DNA of 64,000 bases, from positions 19,229,001-19,293,000 of the forward strand of contig NC_067290.1 in NCBI RefSeq assembly GCF_020740795.1, written 5' to 3'. The translations under genes and the position numbers were made by a program. The stretch comes from Apus apus. Lineage: Eukaryota > Chordata > Aves > Apodiformes > Apodidae. The notes under the pieces were generated by a model that saw only the letters and a list, made by a program, of their open reading frames with translations, did no database searches and had not been told where the DNA came from. Each line of letters opens with the position of its first letter. The stretch's first letter is position 1. Shown in pieces: positions 36,478-49,896 of the stretch.

Positions 36478-36547
36478 CCCACTGACTTCACTGAGATAAG
36501 TTAATTTATACCTAGGTATAAATTAACTCCATTGATTTCAGTGGGGC
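36478..36547. mobile_element. 70-bp hairpin with perfect 30-bp palindrome
   Basis: Positions 36499-36528 form a perfect 30-bp palindrome centred on CCTAGG (15-base arm AGTTAATTTATACCT, centre between 36513 and 36514). The flanks extend it imperfectly: the left arm CCCACTGACTTCACTGAG pairs with the right arm CTCCATTGATTTCAGTGGGG, with one small indel (ATAA on the left). The words GTATAAATTAACTCCATTGA and TTCAGTGGG match the style of ancient amniote palindromic DNA elements. No coding capacity and no clear target duplication were seen. Confidence 0.6.
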
Positions 36548-37064
36548 TATGATGATTTTCCCTACATGGCATTCAGAAATATGCTTGATGGTAATAGTCA
36601 AACCTCCAGTTACAGGTAAAACTTCTTTGATTTATTATATGGATAGTTCCCATCAATTTAGGAGTAATAGACCTGAGTGGGACAATCAAGAACTAGTCAC
36701 GATGCTGAGCAGAACAGCCTTGTGGGCTGGGGCTTGAAAGGTAATTCAGGCTGTTAGATGACATTGGTCAGTCATTTCTTCCTTGTTTCTACCTCAGTTC
36801 TACCAGTCATGTAGAATGAAAATGATATTGACCTATAAAAGAAATCTAAATCTAAGGATCAAATGTGCTGTACAGCAGAGCTAGATTTTATTACCCCCCC
36901 AAAATGGCAATTCAATTACTGGAGAATCAAACGACCCTCTATATTCTCTCTGTATGGAAAGATCATGGGAAGAGTAATTTTCCCTCCAACTCTTATTTTT
37001 CAGCAGAGCATTTTTATGTGACTCAACAAGGGTCTTTGGGGTTTTCTTGCAAGCGCCTTAGGGG

Positions 37065-37083
37065 ATAAAATAAAATAAAATAA
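37065..37083. repeat. (ATAAA)n pentanucleotide repeat
   Basis: Just under four copies of a five-base A-rich unit. Confidence 0.85.
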
Positions 37084-40047
37084 TGTATGCATGCACAGTG
37101 CCACAGGGAGGGAACAGATTCGATTTTTTTTCATAACCCATTGCTATTTAAATGAGATAATCTGATTTAAGCAGAGCACCAGAGGCAAAAAGGGTGATGA
37201 AGATAAACTCAGAGATCATGACTTTAAATTCTGTGTACTTGTTATAAGCATGAAGGGCAACCATCTCCTTCCACTACTGTTGAAATTTACATATTGCTTG
37301 ATATTAATATGTTAAGAGCAAGCACTCACTTTCTGGATTAAAAATCTAGATACAATTGAGAAGCTGATATGAACAGTAAAGTGTCCAAAGTGCTCAAGAA
37401 AGAAAAGAATTGTTTCTTCACACCAAAACTATCTCAAGTTTTCCTCCTATGGCTGCCTCTGGCTCATTGCTCCTTCCTCTGGAGCTACTCAGCAAGGCTG
37501 GTTGCCACCACTACGGTATAGAGAGGGGAAGCTGCCTTAAGCACCCATCAAGAGCACCTCAGACTGCTACATGGACATGGCTGCCAGGCATGGGTCTGCA
37601 ATGTGCAACACCTACCTGCCTCTCTTGTGCCTCCCTTCTCTCCTCTGTCAATAGGGATTTATGGATTCTGCCCAATGCTGTAATGAAAAGAATAATTTGA
37701 TCATAAATACATTCCAGAAGCCATTCTCCCAGCCTTTTCTATTATGCAGTTTAGGAATACAGGATAAATGCAGGTTGCAGATCTTAGGTGAGAAGAGGAA
37801 CAGGCACAGATTGATTCTTCCAGTGGCTGATCTAAGGATATCATGCTGGGGGAAAGTCTTTTGGTAGCTCCATACAAAGCAGGTCACTTACAGTCCCATT
37901 CTGGCACCAGCTTCCCTGCAAATATCTGAGCTTCCCTGGTTCCTTCAATTCTCCAGGGCTCTTTACTGTTCAGAAAGGAGAGGAGAGTTATATTTTAATT
38001 ATTTCTGCAGTTTCTGTCTTCCTCCTGGACAGTTTATTCAAATTTTTGTGTCTCTCCCATTCCTAAAGGCAGTCATGACCCTTCTTTTATCTGATTCCTG
38101 GTGGCTTCTCCCCTTCAAATAAATACATGCAGTCTGCCAGACAGAGATGGCCTTTGCAACTGTTCTGTGCTCTGCTGATGGTCTTGACCTCATCATGGAA
38201 GCAAATGGGTTTTCCAGGGTTAAAGATGAAGAAAAAGGAAAATGTCAGTAAAAGCTACCAGGCTCTTAAAATTAGCTACAGACAATAAAAATATGAAAAG
38301 CCAAACCAGCTGGTCTGAACCTCCATTTTGGAAGTAAGGCAGTAACTGTATTTTTACACAGTCCTTTGGTTTATTGGCTTAAATTCCATTGAAGATGCAA
38401 CTGCAACCTCCTGGGCTGTATTTTGGCCTATCATTTGGAAACTGCTAAATTAGAGAGCATCCTGATACTCTGTTGGGTCACAGCATGATGAATATTGCAG
38501 ACATCACATCCCACACCCTGCCTTGCGGTCTCTTGCACATTTATTGTTAGCATAACCACACCTTTAGGAACAGAACAGCAGACCATATATTTTCAGACAA
38601 GTGACATCTTTGCTATTTCTAACAGCAAACTGTGGAGATGAACTAGTCCAGCCTGGAAATGTTAAAGCTTCTCTGAAAAAACTGAGGCATTTGAGACCCA
38701 CTGATGAGTCAGAGAGTGATAATAATTAGGTCTCCCTTGAACAACATGTACGTTTTCATGACTTTGGGAAACAGTGACCCTGAAAGCTGAATTTCTGTAA
38801 ATGACTTCCAAGCATCTGGCACGAGAGGATGACTGGTAACACAGTGACCTTCTGAGGAGAATGAAGGAAGACATTTAAAGGAAACCTTTGTTTCTGCTTT
38901 ATGGGGGCCTGGGTGCTTAGTTTTTTGGTGATTGACAAGACAGAGTAAGAGGGATTGTGGCTGTATTTAGAGGATGGGCTATGAAATTATTTAGTTCCTT
39001 TGATTTGATGTTAACAGGCTTTACCTGATTTCTGCTCTTAGACTTGATAAATGTTTTGCTGATTGCACCACAGCCTTGCTGTCCTTCATACCCTGTTGGG
39101 ATGCTCTAGGGGATACTGCTCTGACTGCCTGCTGGAGGAAGACATTTTCCCAGGGAGGGATTTTCCTAACGGAACAAGCTGCTTTGTCAACACCTGGAAA
39201 ACCCTGGCACAGGCTAATGTGGGCAGTGAGAGATGGGGAAGAAGGTCTTTCAGGTGTCACCTTCACTCTCCTCTTCCCCTGGTACCTCATTTGGCTTCCC
39301 CTGAAACACAAAGGATCAATTGTCCAGTCTGTCACGGACCAGCAATGTCCCAGCTAAAAAGCCAGTACTCCAGAGCTGCCACCAGTGTGCTCAGACACAA
39401 ACCAGGGCCCTACTACCCTTCATAATAGCAGGAAAAATACTTGTATCAAACAAGACCTGAGAACATATGCAAGAGAGAGGAAAAAAGCATGACAAATAGG
39501 AAGGGAAAATAAGGTATTTTTCTAATCTATCAGTCAGTTTTGCAGACATTGCACTTGGAAAATATTATCCCAAATATTGCCTTAAACTGGCTGATCTGCA
39601 GAGAGTGAGCTGCTCTGCCCCTGCCCATTTCTGGCTTACACAGAACTGGTTCTTCCATAATAATTTTAAGAACAAGAATGAGCAATTTCACTATTTCCGT
39701 TTCCTCTCTCTTATCAGAACCACAAACTGTTTCTAACTCAAGGGCAAAAAAACAGACAAAATAAACCATCCTGTAAGAAACGTGAATCTCTGTCCTCAGT
39801 GCAAGGCAACATAAAGGACAGATGCTCTTGTGACAAAGAGGGCAGGTGCTCAGGAAGCCTGTGAACAATTTCTGGCTCTACCACTTGCTGGTTGCTCGAA
39901 CAGAAGGATGTTACAAAGCACCATGGAGTTTAAGATATTTCCTTACTATTCAATTTGAAGAGGGAGATATTCATGCCAATTTGTGTTTTCAGCTGCTATG
40001 ATAATGAAGCATGTGAAGAAACAACAATGCAGCAATGATGATAACTC

Positions 40048-40670
40048 CAATGAAGTCCAGCTGGAGACCTGTAACTAGGGGAGTTCCTAGGGATCAGTTC
40101 TGGGTCCAGTTCAGTTCAGCATCTTCATTAACGACCTGGATGAGTGGACAGAGTGTGTCCTCAGCAAGTCTGCTGATGATCCCAAACTGGGAGGACTGGC
40201 TGATTCATAGGAAGGCTGTGTATTCATGAAAATCTGGACAGACTGGAGAGCTGGACAAAGAACCTAATGAGGTCTAACAAGAATAAGTGCAGAGTCCTGC
40301 ACCTGTTGAGGAGAGTAACAACATGCACCAGTACAAATTAGGAGCCGACCTGCTAGAAAGCAGCCCTGTGGAGAAGGAACCTTGAAGTCCTGGTGGACAA
40401 CAAGTTATCCATGGGCAGCAATGTGTCCTTGTGGCCAAGAAAGCCAATGGTCTCCTGGGGTGCACTAAGAAGAGCGTGGCCAGCAGGTCAAGGGAGGTTC
40501 TTCTCCCCCTCTACTGTGCCCTAGTGAGACCCCACCTAGAGTATTGTGTCCAGTGCTGGGCTTCCCAGTTGAAGAAGGACAGGGATTTACTTGAGACAGT
40601 CCAAGGGAGGCTACAAGGATGATGAAGGGACTGGAACACCTGCCTGATGACGAAAGGCTGAGAGACTGGG
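40048..40670 (+). mobile_element. CR1 LINE fragment, ORF2 RT region
   Basis: An internal piece of a CR1 retrotransposon in the plus orientation. It carries the region around the reverse-transcriptase active site, here SADDPK instead of the usual FADDTK (codons near 40160-40178). The preceding block reads [18 protein letters not shown]. Further on are the thumb-side residues [20 protein letters not shown] and the block [19 protein letters not shown] (about 40430-40620). Several frame changes and stops (for example after GLADS) break ORF2, so it is inactive. Both ends are truncated: it stops near 'gagagactggga' without the 3' terminal repeat. The endonuclease domain is absent. Confidence 0.95.
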
Positions 40671-42727
40671 ACTCAGCATTGGTATTTTTTTGCCTCCTCA
40701 GCTTACAACAGCAGTCTTAGTACTTGCTTTGGGAAAGGAAGAATAAAGGCAAAGCTGAGCATTTCTGAAAGCCTCACCTTTAGTGAATGCAAGGGGGTTT
40801 GCAGCTACACAGACATAAACCTGCTTTGATCCTGTCATTCTTCTGAGTGGGCAAGAGTACAACTCTGCTGTATTCCCAGGGATACCACAGCAAACAGGCC
40901 TGCTGGATGCAAGGAATGTTAATAATTTAATGTTTTATGACATGGGCTAGACACACACTGTACAAGAGTCTTCCTTATCATACTTAATTCCCAAGGAAAA
41001 TGTCTTTTCTGAATTCCCTGGAGTGCACAAACATATGGTGAAAAAAGAGGTTAGAGCTCAGATGCTTCTTTGAGGGTGCACTTTCAAATTTCAGGTTGCA
41101 TTGATTTAGCTGTCAGAAGGATGTTATTTACAGCTCCTGACATTAAGTGAAGCATGCTAGAATTCATGGAAGTCATTACTAGAGCTTTACATTTTCTATA
41201 TGGTTTTAGTGTATAAGTCTCTTCTACAGTCTGATAGGTCTAACCCACTTTTATACTGGTTTAAATAGTCACTACTTCCTAATCAGTTCAATTAGTTACT
41301 TTATATTAATTTTTTTCTATACTTTGAATTTTACATGGCTTCTTTCTGTTTCATACAAAGTCATTTAATCTCTCTGTAGGAAAAGGCTTATTAACTTTCT
41401 AAAATAGCATCCTGGTACTTAAGAAGTCATTTAATTCTTTTTCGTTTTTTGTTTGCAACAGCTTCAAAGATAATTCAATTTCACTTTATTATCACTGCCA
41501 AGAAGTTGAAATTAGGAGGTGATGAAGCACTTTAAATATTTTGAGCATTTTCTATGGCCAGCAGTAGAAAATTTAAGTATAAAAAAATTAAACTTAAGGT
41601 GACACGATATATTACTGAAATAGTTCAATGAAGCACACTGGCTTTCAGTAAAAAGTAACTGAATAGGATTCTTACATTTCATATAAATATTTGGTGGGGA
41701 GCCCGAGTCCAAAACTTCAGATCAGTTATACATGAGCAGAAACCAAGATGAAACTGGACATCTGCTGTAGTGCCTGACATAGCACAGGGCTTTTCCCCAA
41801 CCCCAGTGTCCTTCATTGATTTAGTTCACTCCCAGGGACCTTCAGCAAGAAGCCCAGAGCCAGTGTTTCACCTCTCACTTCTGTACCAAGACACCCTTTA
41901 AGCTAACTTTTAGGACATTGCTTTGCAGAGGTCACTATTAAAGCAAAATACTTTGTCTATGACTATTACATTTAAACCCCAAGGCTGGATTCTGAGATCC
42001 CCCACTTCAGAGCTGAGGCTGCTGCATCTTGATCTGACGTACTGTTATGGTAACCAGTTAGTTACCAACATGGATTCCCTTGGACAATAGTCAAATCGAT
42101 TATTTTTTTACCTTCACAACTAATGCCTCAATTAAAGCAATGACATGTGAAACCTTAGATTTTGTTATGGTGAGAATGAGGGACATGCTCTACATGAAAT
42201 AGAGAGAAACTCAGCTGCAGCCCACTAGCAGAGAAGGGATGTAAGTGGATAGCAGGAACAAGAAGGATTTAATTTGTTTTCAGAAAACAGACCCTGAAAA
42301 TGCAAAAAAAATTTAAATCTCTGCTTTACTTAGAACCCCAGCTCAAATTTCCATGCTGTTTAATATTCTCAACCAGCAGAGCTGCACACACTGACATGGG
42401 TGAAGACCTTACCCACTAACTTTTAAGAGCTGAAACAGTATCTGCTACTTCCACGTAATCACAGACTGATCATCTCTTCCATTGTCTGCAGAAGCTTGAA
42501 AATAAAATGTCTCTAGATATTGATTTGCTACTTCTTTTTCATTTAGTGACTATTGATTGCTGTTTATGTGTGTGTGTTTCTTGTTGAGCAGAAATTAACA
42601 TTGAAAAGTTCTTGGAATTCACTGCATTCATACCTACTTGACATTCCAGGGGAAAGCCTGTTACTACAAACACTGACACTGGGGTTTCCAAAAAACTGGT
42701 TTGCTTTCTCCTCCAATTTCTGGGCAG

Positions 42728-42744
42728 AAAAAAAAAAAAAAAAA
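42728..42744. repeat. Poly(A) run, 17 nt
   Basis: Uninterrupted A17 following TGGGCAG. No retrocopy body was recognised upstream. Confidence 0.9.
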
Positions 42745-45700
42745 GCTTTCTAGACAAAATCATTTTATTACAATGATTATTGCTGCCACTTGCCCAGGAC
42801 AGAAAATGTGGTTGTCACAGAGTTTGAGCTCACAGTCATTTCAAACCACACAGTATTTTTTAGGCTGTGGTTGTCGTGTCTACATTACAAAAATAAACCT
42901 CTTAGGGATGTGAGGCATTTTTTCATGACTCTCTGGAAGAGAAACTCTCGTGATTACCTCTAAAATTGCTTACTGGTGTGTGCATGGGAAGCCAGCTCTG
43001 AGACACATGCTGATCTGTAATTTGAGAAAAATATGGATGAATTAGTCTAGTGGGGCCATGTGTAGGGGCTGGATGAATGAAAATATCTGAGTTAGAGATG
43101 AACCATTGTTCAACCGAAGCTATTAACTCTGTACCATCCATAAAACAGTCTTATCATTGGTCTTATTGCATTCACATCCTACAGTTTTCCTAGTTTTGGT
43201 TCTGTCAGCTCCAAATACATTCAAAATCACAGGCCACGTACACATTTTCCATGAGACTATAATCCTGAATCATCAAATAATAATGCAAATAGATTATTTA
43301 TATTTACCTCATATCTGTTTTTCATCCTTCAGAACTCCCCTTTTTCCATATTGAGCCTTAGGATTAGATTCTAAAAAAACTCAATCACAATTACAAGCAA
43401 TAACTAATTCTCATGCAGGAACTGGAGAAAAAACCTCATACCTCCCATTCCAGGATTTATGTTAGTAATTGCTCTAGTTGATGGCACAGTTATCACAATT
43501 AGCATCCACACAGAGATGAGACTCTCCACAGCTTCTTCTGCAGGAGTTAAGAGGGGAACAAGTAAGAGGACAACTTTTGAGTGTAGAGGTGACTTCAGAC
43601 ACACAGGAGACCTGCAGCCCCCACCTTTCTGGGTCTCTGTGCTTCCCTTTGTCTGCAGGCTCCACCTGGAGGTGACAATCCTTGTCCTAGTAGGGCAGCT
43701 TAAGGCGAAAGCTCTTTTAAGTCCTACCAGCTTTGCAACAAGAGGTAAATTTATAGACTTTAATCCCAGTCTTTATGCCTTTACTTTTATGTGTTTGATT
43801 TTTAGACCCTTTTAGAATTCTGGCAATTAGAATTTCTTCCCCTCCTGTGTAGCACAGCACCATGGTATTTTGTCCTTTGTTCAATATTAATATATGCTTT
43901 ATTGTTCCATTCTAATTACAATCTCATTATTGAAGGGGCACTATGTTTTCCTCTGACAGATATTGCATCTCACTGTTAGTGGATCTTGCTTATTGTTATT
44001 AATAATTTGTAGCAACTGAATTGGTATTAGAATATTACCCTGCTAAATCACTTTTGCTGCTAATTAAGGCACTATCTGTGACATTGTTTAGTTCCAAACA
44101 TCATACTCCTGCTTTTCAGCCTGCTATAATTACCTGTAAGTCATTCATTTCTACTTCTGTAAGTCAGGTCTTTCAATCAAGGTTCCTGAGAGCTTTGCTG
44201 TGGTGTGAGCTGCCATTGGTAGAAATGAAAAGTTCTCAGGGAAAAAAAATACTTTTGTAAAGAAAAATTCACCTTTCACTGCAGCCCAGGAAGTCCTTAG
44301 AAACAGAATAATTGTACTTGATGGTTCCAAAGCGGGCACAAAAGAAGGAGGGTTTTGAGTGAAAAGTGAAAGATGACTGAAGTAACCCAGCTGTTCCAGA
44401 GAACAGCAACGGAAGTGGCCATAGTTTTAAAATGTCTTCACTTCACAAAACACTCCTCTAGAAGATCAGATCTCTCTCATACTATTTTGTGGGATAATAT
44501 TTTCTCTGAATAAGCAACATCACTTCACTGTTTGCCTAGGAACACTATTCACTGTTGCTCCCAAACGAAGAGAACATCCAAAAAGGATGAATCAATAGTG
44601 AAAACTCACATTAATGGCTGGGGGCTTGTTGGTGTATGTCTGGAGTAAGTAGAATTCTTTTCAGTGAGAGGATATCTGGAATATTCTGTATATTGCAAAC
44701 ATTTTACACAAACCCAAGAAAACCATGTTTATTTCTGAGCAAGTCACTCTGTAGTCATTTTAGTGGAGTGCAAAAAGGTGGCAGGTATTTCTCCTGCTGC
44801 TGTTGTGCTGGGGCTGTTCTGCACACACATGCACAGACACACACTGTACGTGTGCCCAACGGTGCCACATTTATGTAAAATTTGATTTCTGTCTCTTGTT
44901 TAGTTCATTTGCATTTCTGATTTAAGCAGAGAATAGCAAGGAAGGTCTCCTGAAAAGGAGATGCAAAGCTCATTATCACTTGGGACAATTGTCTGGGAAA
45001 ATAAAGGCATGTTATAAAATCAGGGAAGAAACACTGTCCTTTGGAACCAGCTTCCCCTTTGCTGAGTTGCTGTGTGAATTGTTCAAACCAGGACAGCTCT
45101 CCAGACAGATTTCTGTGGTTTTTGTTCCTCTGTCCCAACAGACATCCAAGCTGCCATTCCTCCCAAACTGCAGCTCACAGCCTGTGCCCTAAACTCACCC
45201 TGGAAAATGGCTTTTTGTAGTTTACAGTAAAATCTATCCAAACCTTGACTCACTGCTCAGATGGCCTTCCCACCAACAGGAAAGTGATTGATGGAATGCA
45301 GTTTCTTCATCCTCCTAATATTGTCTCACTTCATGCACTTATGCCAAATAGTTTTTGCTGATTATTTTTCCTACAGCTTATAAAAAAATGTACAGTAGCA
45401 CTGGCAACGTGAAAAAAAATACAGGGGTTAGTCTGTAGTAATGTCTTGTTGAGCATTTATCAGATTCATATTTCAGTCATATTAGTCTAAAGCTACTGAA
45501 ATCATTGAAGATATAATTCAACTTAAATCAGAACATAACATTATATCTCCAACTACTATTTCTAATTAGATTTATTCTGCTTTACACTGAATGCAGCAGA
45601 AATAAAGCAGTTTTCTCTGCATTTTTCTTGTAAACATTTGTGGTTTTGCAAAACATGAGTAGTTTGCCCCAGGCCAAAGAAAATGTAGCAATTTATGCAA

Positions 45701-48324
45701 TAGGTATTGAATTCATATTTGCCTGACAAGTGACCTTATCAGCTATAACTTGTCATCTTCTAATTAGTCTACATTTATTTTTTTAAAATAAATTAACCCT
45801 CAGCCTCTCCTGTAGATAAGCTGACAGTACACCAAATTGTGTGTGGAGTTGCAATTAAAATGGTGGTGCAAATCTATGCCACAATTGTGCCTTAAAGAAA
45901 GATACATTCATATCATTTCAACCTGATTACAAATTGAAATTATTTTTATTCCCAATGATGCCACTGGTTGCAAGGCTTACTGACCAGTGACAACAATGGC
46001 TTCTCTTTAGAGACTCTAAGAATACTCACATAACACTAAAAGCACACAGTGAGATCCAGGGGCCAGGAACACCTCCCTATTATTAAAATACATTTCAAAG
46101 CCCAGAAAGTGGAGTTTGATTACTGCTCTTGCAAGTTTCCTTTCATGACAAATCATAAATAAGGACCCCTTGTAAAATCTGAAGCCACATGAAGTTTCTT
46201 TGGATTACAGGTTCATTTTTATTTCCGTATCTATTTTCTCTGACTTCATGTTTAAATCGATAATTTCTGAAGATGTACAGAAGTGCAGCTGTAGGAGCTG
46301 GGTAAGCTTTCCTATAAATAACCTGCATGTCTACAAGTTTTAACACTTGCAGGGTCAGACAGCTGCAGATCAAAAGTTTTGAAGATTTGAATTTAATTCC
46401 TTCACAAGTGAAATGTCCAGTTCCTTATTTCTTTAAATAAATGTACTGTGTTTTACAGAGCAAGACTGAGCTGAAAGGTAAGCATCTAACATTTGTATGG
46501 AAAAATATGAAATCCCATGAACAGAATCCAGTCTGATTCACATTTTATGCCTTAAAATAACTTGGTTTTGGCTAAAAATTTTAACCACATGATTTGAAAA
46601 ATCAGCGGAAACTCATATATATTTTAAGGATGTGTAACCTGATTCAAGATTTTAAGTCACAATCTGATAGGTGTAAAATACACTCACCGTGCACGTACAT
46701 ACCTAATTTTCCAGGGAGAAGTTGAGAAACAAGCACTTTAGTCAGCCCAGAGTTGGACACTCACTGCAAGTCAAAATAATAAAACAACAACAAGTTATAT
46801 TGCCCTGACATTTTACTAAAATGTTCATATTTTCAAGATAATTGAGACGTGAAAATACTAGCATGAAGAAAATAAATGTGTTAAAACAAGACGTGTTGTA
46901 AATTCAGCTGGGTACAATTATGAAGAGGAAACATGTAATACCCTACTTTCTTTCCTTCAAAGCTCTGCACTCTAAACCTAAATTAGAGCAGCATTTATCA
47001 CTGATTGTGTCACTCTCCAGAAATACGGCCTTCAGACCGTCTGTCATAACTCTGCTGCTGATACTAGAAGGCAGACACATTAAGGATCAGTCAAGATGAT
47101 ACAATTTTCCAACTACTAGAAGTCAAGCAAATATGTTCTCAGCCTTCTGGGACACCCTTTCCTGTAGATGGATCACACCAGACTGTGATCTATGAATTGA
47201 AACAAAGCAGTCCCTCATAGAGCCTCATCATGCCTGTCCCCTGGTTTTCAGCAGGGCCCTACCCTTATGGGAAGGACAGGTAACTAAATACCCAAATCCC
47301 ACTGAAACTAGGGGATCAAGAGCCTGTATCCAAGTACCACCTGGCCTTTTTTGTCTCTACACTCTGAAATTCTCCACCACCTCCATCTCTCTTGATTATT
47401 TTTTAAAGCTTTTGGGTTTTTGCCTCTGCATTTTATTTTGTCTTTGCATTTACTACAGTTTGCTGCCCACATTATCCCTATAATTCTCTTCCCCAGCTCC
47501 AGTTCACTGTGACGAGAAGTCGCTCCCTCGTGGAGAGCATTTTTCCTTGGTCACCTTAAGGCATCAAACCACCTTCCTTTTTTTCCAATCTGCTTCAGTT
47601 TGAATTTCACCATTGGCATAGATGAGATGACTAATCCAATTTCCTTCTCTGCAGTGAGTCCTCTTGCAGCTCCTTCTGCACTTTTACTTTTTCCCTGAAT
47701 AGTTGTCATTTAATGCCCCGTTATCTTAGATGGCACTCATTTAGTGGTTTATTAGGCAGTAATTTAGCAGCCTGTTATCAGTTCCTGCTGCAGCTAGGGA
47801 AAATATGCACTCTAAGTATGCAAGACTTCTGCAGAATTACGCATTTTTGTGAGTCCTGAATTAGAGAAAAATTACCAAAATTAATACATAGGAAATGTTT
47901 TCCCTGCATTTCGTTCCTGGCCCTGCACTAAAGGTCTCATCAGGCTATTTGGAATCTAGCTTGTCTGATCTCTGCTTCTGCTTCCAGCCCAAGCAGTGAA
48001 GTTGTACAAAACGGCAGAGAGCTCCCCAGACTGAGACAAGCACAAGGAGGTCCTCAGCCTGGCCTCAGTTCCTCTGCCTGCACTTGTGCTGTCCTTTCTG
48101 TTAGGTTTCCAGGTGGGGAGAAAGTGTAAGTCTTGAGATTAGTTTTTGTGAGCTTCTCGAAAACCAAGGAGTTTAAATGAAATAATGGGCAAGGGTAGAA
48201 ACCAAAGTGTGCCTTAAGCATTAACTGCAGTAGCACAGAGGGATCAGTGTGAATCTCAGCTGGAAAAATGGTTTTGCAAAATAATTTTGAAATCACAGCT
48301 TTTGAGATCTGGATGAAACTAGAC

Positions 48325-48341
48325 TTTTTTTTTTTTTTTTT
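48325..48341. repeat. Poly(T) run, 17 nt
   Basis: Uninterrupted T17 followed by AATTAATAA. No element body was identified on the complementary strand. Confidence 0.9.
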
Positions 48342-49243
48342 AATTAATAAAGTATTCCTGTTTCTTCAAATTGCCACATTTCAACAAATAATGAAAGCAG
48401 AGATATGAGGAAGCAGCTGAAAGGGCAGTGAGAGAGATGCCAGCCAGCTAAACTGGCACTGCTGATTGAGCAGGTACCAGAGATGTGGGAATTTTGTATC
48501 TGCTTCTGAAAAGCATTCCTCTTTCTGGCTTCCCTCTGGAAACATATGCACAAGAGACAAATCTTACAAAACCTCCCCAGGTGGCCTATCATCCCATCCT
48601 CTACAGGCTCTTCTCTGGAGGGAATACCTCAGGATGAATTAACTGGGACACCCAAAGAAAGCTGCATTCTGGACTCCAGCTCTTTGTAACAGCTCTGAAA
48701 TTACATCAAACATGGACATCAGGAGGGGAGAGGGGCTGCCTTAAAGGTGTAATAGCAGGTCTCTCTACCCTTCCAGTTTTCCCCAGGTTTTTCTGCTTGC
48801 TGCCATGCCCAGCAGCATTCCCACTTCACCTGGCTCCCAGCCCTGTCACAGCCAGGTCAGCTGAACACTCCCTTCCTGTCTCTGCTCCAAACCAGAATGC
48901 CACTGCAGCCCTATCAGCCTGCAGTTTTCTCCTCCTTTCAGTTGGGTTTTGTTTTGCTATTTATGCTGTCATTTTTTTGAGAATAGATCGGATAAAGGTC
49001 ATTTTTTATTTGAATAGAAAAGAGCAGTAATTTGACAGGGAGACATTCTCAGCTTGCCATACATCAGAGATGTTGATATTAGCTCCTTTAAAACAGAGAC
49101 TAGAGACAAAAATTGCCCAAGCAACTCAATTGCTAGCAGTTACTTTCCTAAACACAAGCATTTACAAAGTTATGTTTGTGGCTTCTGCTAAATTTTAGGA
49201 TGCCATTACTGAGAAGAGTTTAACTTTGTTTATCTTTGCTCAG

Positions 49244-49256
49244 AAAAAAAAAAAAA
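49244..49256. repeat. Poly(A) run, 13 nt
   Basis: Uninterrupted A13 in AT-rich intron sequence. Confidence 0.85.
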
Positions 49257-49877
49257 TCATCAAAATATATATTAATAGTCACAAAAGATGATGGCTTCAA
49301 ATAGTGTCTTTTGGCTGATCTATAATCATTGGCCTTGGCAATTTTATTCAAGAACATTAGCACTGATCACTTATGCTGCGTTCCTAATTATTTCTGAAAT
49401 ATTGTGCTGCTTCTCATGCTGAAATACATAACGAGCAAAGCAGTGGGTTAGTTTGAGCTGCAATATTCTAACTGGTTTTTAATCAATGAGTGATAATGAT
49501 AGCTTGTGTTTTGACTTTCACTGTTTAATTGCCAGTAATAAAGCAGATCTTAGTTGATGATATTTAACAGAGTTCAGTTTCATTTATCTCTGTTTATTCT
49601 ATTTATTTTAGAAGTGCCTGGGAGCTTTCAGTGCTTGACACAACAACAAAATATACAGTGCTAATTATATTTAGGTTGGCTGGTGTTTTCCACTCCAGAG
49701 GATTATGATGTCCTTTCATTGGGAGCTATTGCACCCCGCTGTTTTCAGCAGCCTCCTGAAATGCAGTAGGTGTCTAAATGGTAAAGCTGTATGTTCCATG
49801 AAGTCCCACCCAGATTCTTCTGAGATACAGACTGCTTAAATCACTATTTCCCTTCTGCTGCTTACAGTAGTCCTAGA

Positions 49878-49896
49878 TTTATTATTATTATTATTT
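49878..49896. repeat. (ATT)n trinucleotide repeat
   Basis: Five ATT units flanked by T runs, near two further AATAAT words at 49909-49920. Confidence 0.85.

Noticed and set aside
39869-39905. Words resembling the core of a MIR SINE (TGGCTCTACCACTTGCTGG)
   Set aside because: Only about 20 bases fit and the following GTGACC/CAAGTCAC part is missing. Too short to call.
40035-40622. Open frames of 63-64 codons as host genes
   Set aside because: They are CR1 ORF2 pieces in the correct or shifted frame of a dead element.
42044-42066. Inverted TGGTAAC / GTTACCA resembling an RFX X-box half-site pair
   Set aside because: The half-sites are in the wrong relative arrangement and spacing for an X-box, and 7-bp arms arise by chance in 64 kb.
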